From Taxillus chinensis (lineage: Eukaryota; Streptophyta; Magnoliopsida; Santalales; Loranthaceae), in NCBI GenBank assembly GCA_023512835.1, contig CM042092.1, positions 54,008,400-54,072,399 on the forward strand: a stretch of DNA of 64,000 bases. The letters run 5' to 3'. Positions 43,393-53,224 of this stretch are shown here, one piece after another (positions within the stretch are counted from its first letter, which is position 1; every line of letters starts with the position of its first letter). Made by a program: the position numbers and the translations under genes. The notes under the pieces were generated by a model. It did no database searches. It had not been told where the DNA came from and saw only the letters and a program-made list of their open reading frames with translations.

Positions 43393-43736
43393 CTTCTTGT
43401 AATGATCCGTGTTTTGGGTAGAACAAGCTGGAACGAAGATGAACAATACCCTGGGCGAACGCTTGGGTCGAAAGGTGGAAGACCTGAAGATTTGGGTCGT
43501 AGGGTCGAAGTTCGAAGGTTTGAGGGTCGAAAGTTAGATCTTCAAGACAGATCTTCGAGGCCGCGTTTCCAGCGAGTCTTCGAAGGAGCGTTTCTACGAG
43601 TCTTCGTGGCTTGGTTGTTAGAGAGTGTAATGAGCTCAAGTGGGAGTGTGTAGAGGCTGCGTGTGACAATGACCATGTTCGGATTGTGGGTATTTTGTCT
43701 TGTGTGGAAGCGGAGTGGTTAGTTCATGTTTTATTT

Positions 43737-43849
43737 ATCATAACTACGTCATTTTGATGGTGTGTTTCATTTATCAAAACTACGTCATTTTGATGGTGGG
43801 ATTTCATTTATCAAAACTACGTCGTTTTGATAAGTGAGGTCTATATAAA
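43737..43849 (+). promoter_or_regulatory. G2 promoter module: three palindromes and TATA box
   Basis: Palindrome-like 22-mers with ACTACGTC(A/G)TTTT cores lie at 43737-43758, 43773-43794 and 43810-43831. TATATAA follows at 43843-43849, 11 bases after the last. The first two have one arm mismatch (ATTTT in place of GTTTT). Confidence 0.65.
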
Positions 43850-43896
43850 GAGGAGCTCTCTTTATTTTAGGTTTAGGGTTTTTGTTGTCAGCCATC

Positions 43897-43898
<2 letters not shown>

Positions 43899-43951
<53 letters not shown>

Positions 43952-43964
43952 TTGAGAGAGAGAG
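43899..43964. repeat. (GA)n microsatellite
   Basis: A long AG run, broken once by GGAGATTG near the end. It occupies the same position after the TATA box as the shorter tract in G1. Confidence 0.9.
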
Positions 43965-44433
43965 CTACAGTTCATGGCTGTCGTTGTCATTCCTGTGGTT
44001 GGATGACGTTAGGCGTGGAGGCAAGAGCGTGGAGGATCTTTAAGGTAGGGGTTCTGTCTTTCCTGGTCTGTTATGGGGTTAGGCCCTGTGGATATTTTGT
44101 AAAGTTTCCATTGTTATTGCTATAATAGTTATATGTAAATTCATATAAGTGTGATCTCCTATATGAATGTTGGCCTTCAATGGCATTTTGGTGTGATTCT
44201 GATGTTGGGTGGGCAGTGCATGTTAAATGTTCGATAAAATGCCTGTGTGAATATGTCTGTGGGAATATGCCCAGTATGTGTTTGATAATATGCCAGTAAG
44301 GCTAGAATCGTGAGTTGGTAAAGGTGTGCATGCTAAGTGTTTGTTTTTATGCATGAGTGGCTGAGTTTGTACATTTATGAATGCGTGCCTACTAAGTATT
44401 TGGTTTTATGTCTGAAAGGCTATGTGTACTGTG

Positions 44434-44544
44434 TTTTGTGAAACCCGGTGGCTGTGGAAGCTCGGGACTGTTTTGTGAAACCCGGTGGCTATGGAAGCCC
44501 GGGACTGCTCTTGGAAACCCGGTGGTTGTGGAAGCCCGGGACTG
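44434..44544. repeat. 37-bp tandem repeat, 3 units, in G2
   Basis: Units at 44434-44470, 44471-44507 and 44508-44544 share GAAACCCGGTGG and GGAAGC(C/T)CGGGACTG. Each can pair CCCGG with CCGGG within the unit. Confidence 0.85.
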
Positions 44545-45085
44545 TTCATTCATGTCTTGCTTTGTGTGGCCGTGGAAATAATTGTATTTGTTGATATAGC
44601 TTGCCATTATATTTGTTGAAATAATTGTATCATGACACCGCACTTGTACACATGGCATGTAGATGCTAGGAGCATGGGATGGGTTGGGGAGACATGATCC
44701 CTCGAGCCGTGGTTGCTCACCCCTCCTACTGTGTTTGGTTTTTCTACAGGGACCTACAGGCGTTAGGCGGGAACACCCAAGTTGGAGGCAGTTTTGTTTT
44801 GTGGCTTTGTTTATTATTATTTGAGTTTCGCTGTTTTTGTGTGGGCTTTGTAACCCCAGTGGGAGGATATTGTAATGAGGAGTTTTATGTAATAAAAGAA
44901 TGTTTGGGCACTCTTATATGTTTGGACTTAACAAAAATATGATTTTTGTCTCTCTAAATATAAAATGTGAAGTGTATGGTATCCTGTGTGAGCATGTTGT
45001 ATTCTATCCCCTTTATCCAAACTCGGGTAAAGGGAAGGTCACGTTCCAGTGTCCTCGGGTTGGAAATCTAGGGCGTGACACTTCT

Positions 45086-47528
45086 GTCAGTCAAAGTCGT
45101 AACGGTTCCAATTGATTCTTTCTTACTTTGTTTTCCACAACCTGATGAGAATCAATTAGAAGCATTTGCTTAGACGGAATCAAAAAGACAATCAGCATGA
45201 AATGTGGAGTTTTGACCCAGTATGGAATGAAGACAAAGGAAAGATCTCTCCATGGTTTACTGTCCTCATCAGTTCTGTCAATGAAGGTCCGGATGTGGGT
45301 TACGTCTGGAAGATAACCCTCAGACCAACATAGCAAGATGTCAAAAATATGTCCGTCCTTATATAGAGACGAAAACAACCTCATCTCCATCTTAACTGTC
45401 TGAGAGAAGTTGTCGATATCATTAGTAGTGAACAGGCCCTTCTCAGAGTGTAGAGTTTGTATATCTTGAGGTGAGAAGGGATAGATGTCTGATAGACATC
45501 TTCGCTCGGCAGTAGAAGTGGTATACTTGGTCATTTCGTTAAAAACGCTTCCATCCGCATCATGTGCATCAAGTTTCGTGTATGATGGGAGGAAGGTGAC
45601 AGCCGCTGATGGAGAAGTCGAAGGAGGAGTTGCACTTAAGGAGCTGGGCTGAGAGAAGCGGTTGTGTTTGGGGATAGGAACTCCCGGAAGAAGTGTAGAT
45701 GTAGGCCGCTTACCAGCAGGAGCAGAAGAAGTTGCAGCAGGATCAGATGGCACTTTCTCCCCCGTTTTGGCAGATCGTTGGGGAGCGGCAGGAGGACGAG
45801 CCATTGTGTGAGCCAAATCTGCAAATGAAGTAGACAGAGAATACATGGAAGAGGCTACAAGATCCATCTTCTTCTCGATGGAAGTGGAAGAGTCGGTTTG
45901 TGCGGAGAGGAGTTGAGCGCCAAGGGCATCAACCTTAACGGCAATGGCAGTGATTTGAGCATTCTGGGCTTGAGTGTGCAGGTCTAATTATGCAAAGATC
46001 ACAGCGTCGGAGTGAACTGTGCCAAAAGAGGCGCGCCCAAGCGTAAGCTCTGGTGCTTTGGAGGACTCCCCCGCATGAAGGTGCAGGAGTACGTTAGGCA
46101 GAGGAGTCAACAAGAGGAGATAGGGGTTGGTCCTCAGCAGCAGAGGGAGCAGTCAGAGCATCGGAGGCATCCAAGGAAGTAGATCTGCTTTGACCAGAGA
46201 GGTCAACAACGGGAATAGCAGCAACAGGAGAAGAGGCCCCGGCCTCAGCAGGGGAAGGAACCCGTGCGTCATGGGCAGGTCCGGAGGTAATAGCAAAAGG
46301 TACGTTAGGAAGGGAGGCCGACATAAGGAAGCCATGATCCAAGTTCCAGACGATCATCTCTTCCGAGGTTTTGGTGTTGTGAGTGTAATACACCCGGAGA
46401 TCGTTGTCGGGGATGGTGGCTGTGTAGGCGAGGCAGAAACGGAACCATAGGTCCGTAAGAGTGTTGGAGGGAAGATGGTCTAGGTAGTGTCGAGGTTGAG
46501 GAAGTGGGGGCAAGGGTACTTCCGGAGGAGAGGTAGGGACATCAACCATCGCCGGCAACAACAAAGATCAACTACGACAACAACAGTTGAAGAATCATGT
46601 GTGGGGACATCAGCAGCAGAAGGTGCTAGTGTATCAGCCGGAGGACAAATCGGCTGAGATGGCCTCGCAACCTCAGATGGGTCTGCGCGAACGCTGTGCT
46701 GGGAGCCATGGGAGATGGAAGGAACAGCTACAGACCGAATCCGTGAGGACTGGTGGGCAGAGCTGACCTTAGGGGCAGAGCTATTGGCTGGGTTACCAAC
46801 CAATCTACCTTGTTGTTTCAGAGCAGGGAGGAGGCAGATAGTAGCAGAGGGCCGGCGGGCCGTTAGATTCTCGTCAGGCTAAGATGGCGGAGATAGAAGG
46901 CCTGAGGGAAAGGGATGACGCCATGTCCGTTGAAGTGGGACGGATGCAAGTGCTGGAAGACGATGTTGAGTGTCCGCCCAAAGGATTGATTCTTTGGGTT
47001 GTTCCCCAGCAGTCGGAACAAGAAAGTCCCCCAATCCATCGGGAGACCCTCAAAGACTTCATATATGGCTAGAAACAGGTCATTTGAGACGGAGTCGAGG
47101 GCGGATGTGCTATCCAGAAAGCGCTGACTCAGGATGGTCGCCATACATCTGTAGCGACCCTGGAAGGACTTCATCTTATATTCCTTCCCTTTGTAAGTGC
47201 ATCCCATGGAAGCTGCCATTTGTTCTAGGTCCGATCGCTGATGAGGACCGGAGGGGAGATGGAGAGCGGCACGAAGTACGTTTGGGGTGATGACAATGGA
47301 TTCACCCCCAACGGTGGAACGGATGGAATCGGTGGTGCAGCGAACGGTGCGGTAGAACTCAGCAATATCATCAATAAGAAGATCTACCGGATCAGAGACG
47401 AGGTTTAAAATGTGACTAGCTTTTAGTAAAGTACGTAGCTCCAGAAACCATGCCGGAGGATTGGAAACAACGTTCCAATCGACCAGATGGCTGGGATTAA
47501 CGCTGGAGAGAGCGGTCCTGGGTACCAT
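45086..47528 (-). pseudogene. Sire-4 envelope-position ORF (continues at 16084-16360)
   Basis: It starts MVPRTALSSVNPSHLVDW at 47528. The N-terminal domain is open to 46863 (221 residues, including KGKEYKMKSFQGRYRCMAT). Other frames follow: 46480-46803 (Ser-rich), 46094-46564 (RHYLDHLPSNTLTDLWFRF, MIVWNLDHGFLM, PVVDLSGQS at 46184-46213), and 45091-45867 with a linker and the Ulp1-like domain to KTPHFMLIVFLI and LIDSHQVVEN, so catalytic His and Asp are kept. The Gln/Cys part is across the nest and has lost both Gln codons. IPKHNRFSQ corresponds to the basic segment of the other copies. Confidence 0.8.
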
Positions 47529-49237
47529 TGGAAATGGAGTCAGAGAAGGGGATACGAAATTTAGGGTTTTGAGAAGATGAAGAGCGACGATAAAATGTAA
47601 GAGTGATAGGCCGCTCTTGCTTGAAGGCTTAGGATATATATAGCGGGTCAGTGGATGCCAGCGGGTCTAGAGTTTAAACGAGAAGAATAGTGAACCGCCT
47701 GACAATCCGAAGTCATTAGACTTGATAGTTGGCGCCCCCGAGTAAAGAGATGACGTAGAGGCAGCAGAACCAAGCATTTATGACAGTTGTATGCCTTCTT
47801 CCGAAAAATGAAGTGACTAATTGCCCGGCTCGAGACGTGCATTTAATGGACCATCATTATCCCTCCTCAAAAAGACGCGATGTAAGATAATACTCTATTT
47901 ATCGTGATTTGAGAGTTCCAAGAGTCAGGAGGAATTGAACCGACTTTCATCTGGGGTAAAGATAATTCGTAGAAGAATACCCGGATGAAACACAGACTGA
48001 GGCCGTAGAAACAATTGCTGTAAGAGAAAAGTAAATTCCTTTGCTGTCTTGAAGTCAAATAGAAAAGAAGTACCACAACACTTCAAATTCGAGACATCAA
48101 ACAAGATATACATCAATGAAAATGCAAAGAGAATTTGAACCTGTAACTTCACAAAGATAGACTAAAAGAACAGAAGACTTGACAGGTTGGGACTAGTACG
48201 GATATAAAACAGATATGGAAAGGTCAGCATAATCTGAACTAATAAGAAACAATCAGAACTTAGGCATGAAAAATGAAGTGAAACACATACATACGAGTTG
48301 AGGATTATTTTGCCGAAATCAATACATATGACAGATAAGAAACACATAAGTTCATATTGGTCAACATAGCGAAACCTTCATGTTGAACGACGTAGCTAAT
48401 ATTAATTAAATCTATATGATTTGGCCAACTTAAGATTCATGAGTGAGAATGGATTAAAGAACACATGCTAAGAACAATCAATTGATTATCATATTAAGAT
48501 GCACAGTTAAAGAAACAAAAACATGCAATCATGCCACAATTCCGATTCAACAATGCATGCCCAGTCAAATCCAAAAGTGAGAGTTATAGGGTAGAGCATC
48601 CAGACATATTAGGGGGTTATTACTGAAGTAATAGATGAAGCTTTTGCTCCCCCTTAGATCGTGCGTTCCTCTCGAGAAAGACTCGCCCTCAGATAGACAT
48701 CCAGGAAAGAGGTCAAGAGACATATAAGGGGGGGGGGGGGTATTACTTGGGTAATAGATAAAGCATTTTGTCCCCCTTATACCACGCGATCCTCTCAATG
48801 GACATTTCCTGCTTAATATTTAGATCTTGAGAAATTGTTGTCTATCCTTGAGGAAACTTCACTTCAAAAGCTGATCAGACTGCAACTGTGATTTTATCCA
48901 CCAGTCATTCCGAGCTAACCTATTTCATTTCTCCAACCAGGCATGGTAATATTACAATCAATATGAAAAATCATTAGACATGTGGTGAGATATGGAAATT
49001 AGAGTCATGAAATCCTAAGGAGGTTTTTATTTATATATCTTTAACTATGTTAGTTTAAGCGACTTCAGTTTGGAGACGTAAGCATCCTCCCAAAATGAAA
49101 GTATGAGAATTTTATCAAAAACATAATGCATGACACAAGTAAAGATGATTAGTAGAAAGAACAGTAAGTGTCTAACGCTCATCATGAAACACGATGCATG
49201 TTCTGAAAGAGATACTGTTGGATGAATAAATGAGAAG
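47529..49237 (-). other. Sire-4 spacer between pol and envelope-position ORF
   Basis: No protein is supported. It carries two purine-tract/inverted-repeat cassettes at 48610-48680 and 48728-48800. On the plus strand the first reads AGGGGG-TTATTAC-TGAA-GTAAT and closes with CTCCCCC. The second has ATTAC-TTGG-GTAAT between a G run and TCCCCC. Confidence 0.6.
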
Positions 49238-49733
49238 CTATACAGAAAGGTCAAGCATACCTAATTTGAGGAGTAGTTCAGAAAATCTTGCATCAGGTAG
49301 GGGCTTGGTGAGTATGGCTACGAGTTGATCATTCATAGCAACATGTTTGAGAGATATGTGCTTTTTTAGAACAAGATCTCGGATAAAGTGATACCTGACT
49401 TCAATGTGCTTTGTCTTTGGGCACATGACAGGATTGTTGCTATTGGCAATTGTACTGGTGTTGTCGTAGTATAGTGGAACAGATGACATATTGAAACCGT
49501 AGTCAGTAAGTTGACTTTGCATCCAGAGAAGCTGTGTGCAGCAACTTCCAGCAGCTATGTATTCCGCCTCAGCAATAGAGGTTGATATAGAATTCTACTT
49601 CTTACTGAACCATAAAATCAGTCTGTTTCCAAGGAACCGAAAAGTACCACTAGTGCTTTTCCTATCTATGCGACACCCGGCAAAATCAGCATCTGAATAT
49701 CCGGATAAAGAGAAGTTGGACTCCTTTGGATAC
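49238..49733 (-). pseudogene. Sire-4 RNase H, C-terminal part
   Basis: The C-terminal frame (49238-49522) has YYDNTSTIANSNNP, HIEVRYHFIRDLVL and ILTKPLPDARFSELL. Upstream it reads SIAEAEYIAAGSCC, with a TAG where the other copies have CAG (RQNS/KQNS block). It is truncated by the Sire-5 LTR at 49734. Confidence 0.85.
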
Positions 49734-51138
49734 TGTTGGTCCCTGAGGGCCTAGAGGGGAGTGAATAGGCTCTTATCAAAACTCTTTTCTTACTCTTTGG
49801 CATAACACTTATCTGGTTAAGAGATATAATCAATGCGGAAGATAACCAGATAGTGGAAGTATTTTGTTTTATTATCAACTGATAATTACAATAAAATATA
49901 TAAGCAGATTAAAGCTTGTAAAGCTTTTCAATCTACTACAAGACTCTCTTACACTCTGTTTACAAATGACTCACACACTAGCCTCTATTATCTCTATGAG
50001 CTCTTGTACTTACAAGCTTATTACAAACTCACGAACATCGACTCTATGAAAATGTACAAGTATTACTATATATAGAGACATCCCTGAGAGATAGTCTTGG
50101 AACTTGTTCTTCCGAGCAATGTGCATATTGACTGTTCCTTGGAAATCTCTCTGCCTCAATTGCTGCAGATGTGGTCTTCAAGATCTTGGGTTTGCAAAGC
50201 ATGATGCCTTTGTGAGTTCCCAAGTGCAGTTAAAGTTGTGTCCACATATTCGGATGATCTACATGTAAGATACTTTAGGTTCTCAACGAGTTTGTCTTAC
50301 ATCGGGACACATCGAGCTGATGACTTTGAATACGAGGAGATAAGTTAAAGCAGTGTCTTCTTAATCCGGTGTAAGGTTTCGTACTCTGTGTTAATGAGGC
50401 TCGGATCCTTATTTCGTGTCAGTGATTGCTCACTCTGTATCAATTCAGTACTGGAATCCTTATTCTGTGTCAGCGCTTCCTTATTCCATATGAATGAGAA
50501 GGTCGGAGTGCTTACTCCGCATCAGCGCTTCCTTACTCTACATGAGTTAAAGGAACAGATGACTTACTCCGTGTTAGCACATCCTTACTCCGCATGAGTG
50601 AGTGGTTCGGATTCCTTACTCCGCATCTAGTTTCTTTACTCCATGCGAACAAAGGACTCGGGTCTTTATTCCGCACGAGTTGTTCCTTACTCCGCATGAA
50701 TGGAAGACTTGGATTCCTTACTCCGTGTCTTCTTTTCCTTAGTCCGTTTGAGTGGTAGACTTAGCTTTTTATTCCATAATGACTTTCTCTTACTCTGTGC
50801 GATTTGTAGACTAGGATTCTTATTCCGCATCTATTTGATTTAGTCCGTTTAAAAGCTCTAAGACGCAGATTCCTTAGTCCGTAGCTTTAAGTGTTTGATT
50901 CGCACGAATGATCCTTATTCCGTATGAAGTGTAGACTTGGTTATTTACCAAGTGTTTGACGACACTCACTCTTGTCCGGATCAGGATTATGTATCTTGTC
51001 CTTAGTTTTGCTCTCACGAGTGATGGTCCGGATTAAGATCATATCTTGTGCAACAACTTAAAATAAAACATGCAATGTCTCAAATCAGATTACATAGAGT
51101 TTTATTCGTATCATCCAAATTCTGGGTTTGATCCAACA
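49734..51138 (-). repeat. Sire-5 3' LTR
   Basis: 1405 bp. On the minus strand it runs from TGTTGGATCAAACCC at 51138 to GGGACCAACA at 49734. The motif array (CTTACTCCGCATGAGTG and similar) spans about 50370-50930. The PPT lies at 51139-51148. Confidence 0.9.
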
Positions 51139-51293
51139 ATCTCCCCCAATTATGGATATGCCAAAACCCTTTATAATCTGATCCAGTAAGCGGAGCACAA
51201 AGACAATATACAAATAAAGATTATTTCCATTTTCATTACATCAGCAACAAAGTACAAATCAGCCTTAAGACATGAAATTTACATTAAGGTACA

Positions 51294-52063
51294 TAAGGCT
51301 TACTATACTTGAAGATTATTGTTGCTGCCTTCTCTCTAAGCTCCATTGTCTGCTCCTTCATATATGTTTGGATACTGTTTCAGCTTTTATCCACCTTTAT
51401 AATCAGTTTGATGAAGAAACAGACAAAGGCTCTGCAGCTATCTCTATCGGGCTGTTATGGCACTTGCTTCTTGCCCCGGGTCATCACCTTGAGCTTTTCA
51501 GTTGGACCCAAGGGAGTTAGGCCCCTTTCTTCATAAAGTCCAGATTATCTTACGGCTTCCATCAGTCGAAGACGCAGTGGCTCTCATTGATTCCTTCTAA
51601 CATTGTTCTCCATAATTTGATGAGAATTAATTAAGATCAGCTGCTTGGATGGAATCATAAAAACAACCAGCATGAAGTGCGGTGTCATGATCTGGTACGG
51701 AATGAGGATAGATGAGAGAGTTTTCCAAGGTGTGCTATCCTCAGCAGTTCTGTCGATGAAGGTCTAAATGTGGGTTACATCTAGAAGATAGCCCTCATTC
51801 CAACACGGCAAGACATCAAACATGTGTCCCTCTTTGTACAGAGACGGAAACAACCTCATCTCCATCTTAACTGCCCGAGAGAAGTCGTCTATATCTTCTG
51901 TGGTAAGCAGACCCTTCTCAAAATGAATAGTCTGAATGTCTTGAGGAGAGAAGGGGTACAAATCAGATAGATATCTTCGCTCGGCATTGGACGCGGTATA
52001 CTTGGTCATTGCATTGAAAACACTTCCATCCACATTAAGAGGATCACTATCCGCGTATGATGG
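51294..52063 (-). pseudogene. Sire-5 Ulp1-like domain
   Basis: The frame at 51764-52033 covers DGSVFNAMTKYTASNAERR to the block equivalent to EGYLPDVTHI. After a stop near 51764 the His/Asp region (about 51600-51720) follows. The Gln-Gln pair before the catalytic Cys reads TAA CAG: a stop at 51455-51457, with the catalytic Gln kept. The C-terminal stop is at 51294-51296. The upstream linker and N-terminal domain are missing because the Athila-like element begins at 52064. Confidence 0.75.
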
Positions 52064-53075
52064 TGTTAGAGGGGTTTTTCAAACACATTTTAGTGTCAAA
52101 TGAAGGGGATTTTATGATAAAAGATCACATCTTTAACTTCATTTTGATGAATTTGAATGATGAATGAACTAACCCCCTAACATAGCAATAGTAGATCCTT
52201 TTGTGGTGTTTTTGTTGTCTTTGAATGGAAAATAGGTCTAGTACAAGGTCCAAAGAAAGAAGGAAGGAGCAAGGAACAATCTGCACTGCGGCCATTTCAA
52301 ATTTGAAATGACCAAAAAGAAATGACGGAGCCAATTGACTTGACCAAAAGCTCCCGAGAGCTTGGTCATGTGAAATGGTCATTTCAAATTTGAGTTGACC
52401 AAATGGCTTGACCGCAGGCAGTTTCTGCACAACGTAACCTGCGTCTTAACGAACCTCCACAGATGCCACCTGGACGGCCTGCAATTCATCATTAAAGGAT
52501 TAGATGGTTCTCCATCAATCATTTTGAGAGGGAAACGAGTTCAAATTAATGGAGGGAACGGTTATTGATGGTTGGATGATTCTCACACGCGGGAATGGGT
52601 TCCAAAAAGGGAAATAGATGTAATTAATGGGGATCGTTGAATTAGGGAGAGAGAGAGAGGAATCGTTTGGGTTCTCATGGCAAGAACAATTATTTTCTTT
52701 ATCACTATGGTAGCTTAAACCTCCAAGCTAGGGTATACACACGGCTAGATCACTCGAAATAGGATAGTACATGCAAAGGTGTTGGGTTTTAAACAACAAG
52801 GGAAAGTTTGAATTAATATGCCTTAAGAACAAGAGATTAATTAATTACATTGATTGAAATCCAAATCCCTATTTTCTCCCATAAGATCATTTACATTGCT
52901 TGTTTATTTAAAATTACAACATTCAAATTGCTAATGAAACAAAACCAACTTCAAATACATCATGGATTTACAAAATGAGCTTTTTACTTGATCACTTTCC
53001 CTGTGGGTTCGACATCCAGACTTTGAGTCAACTTTATTACTTGTAATGATCCGTACACTTGCGGAATTGCTAACA
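52064..53075 (+). repeat. Athila-like 5' LTR
   Basis: It runs from TGTTAGAGGGG to GCTAACA, with terminal TGTTAG/CTAACA inverted repeats, 1012 bp. It contains a perfect 18-base palindrome centred on CAAATTTG at 52293-52310, a related half copy near 52380, and no ORF. It ends six bases before the PBS. Confidence 0.75.
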
Positions 53076-53081
53076 AGTTTT

Positions 53082-53099
53082 TGGCACTGTTACCGGGGA
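53082..53099 (+). promoter_or_regulatory. Primer-binding site, tRNA-Asp-like (Athila-like element)
   Basis: TGGCACTGTTACCGGGGA differs at three positions from TGGCGCCGTTGCCGGGGA, the site common in plant Athila/Gypsy elements. The changes are transitions, in keeping with the aged state of the copy. Confidence 0.75.
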
Positions 53100-53224
53100 A
53101 GGTAACAAAGTTGAAAGTGCATTTTGTGATTGAGTGTGGAAGCATACTTGTTGTAATTACCAAACTCCGTGTGCGGTATTATGCTAGGTATGTGTTCATT
53201 GTTGTTTTCTACAAGTGCGAATGA

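Larger units (their letters stand above)
43398..45080 (+). repeat. G2 solo LTR (Gypsy-type, non-coding)
   Basis: 1683 bp, TGTAATGATCCGTGTTTTGGG to GGGCGTGACA, with CTTCT on both sides (43393-43397 and 45081-45085). No coding sequence lies inside. Its ends, palindromes, TATA and GA tract show that it belongs to the same broad family as G1, but it is well diverged from it. It lies between the Sire-3 end and the resumed Sire-4 body. Confidence 0.8.
45081..49733 (-). mobile_element. Sire-4 body, main piece
   Basis: The continuation of the element that begins at 14537. From right to left it has the RNase H end, the spacer and the envelope-position ORF. It is cut at 49733 by the LTR of Sire-5, in the middle of the RNase H block NFSLSGYSDADFAG. 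The rest of its pol and gag are not in the window. Confidence 0.85.
49734..52063 (-). mobile_element. Sire-5: truncated Sirevirus-like Copia element
   Basis: 3' LTR 49734-51138, polypurine tract and the 3' part of the envelope-position ORF, cut at 52063 by the Athila-like LTR. It is inserted into the RNase H gene of Sire-4. GATAC (49729-49733) is the presumed left target duplication. Confidence 0.85.

Noticed and set aside
43398..45080. G2 as a short non-autonomous element (TRIM or LARD)
   Set aside because: No internal PBS, PPT or LTR pair was seen. The start and end match a single LTR like G1, so a solo LTR is simpler.
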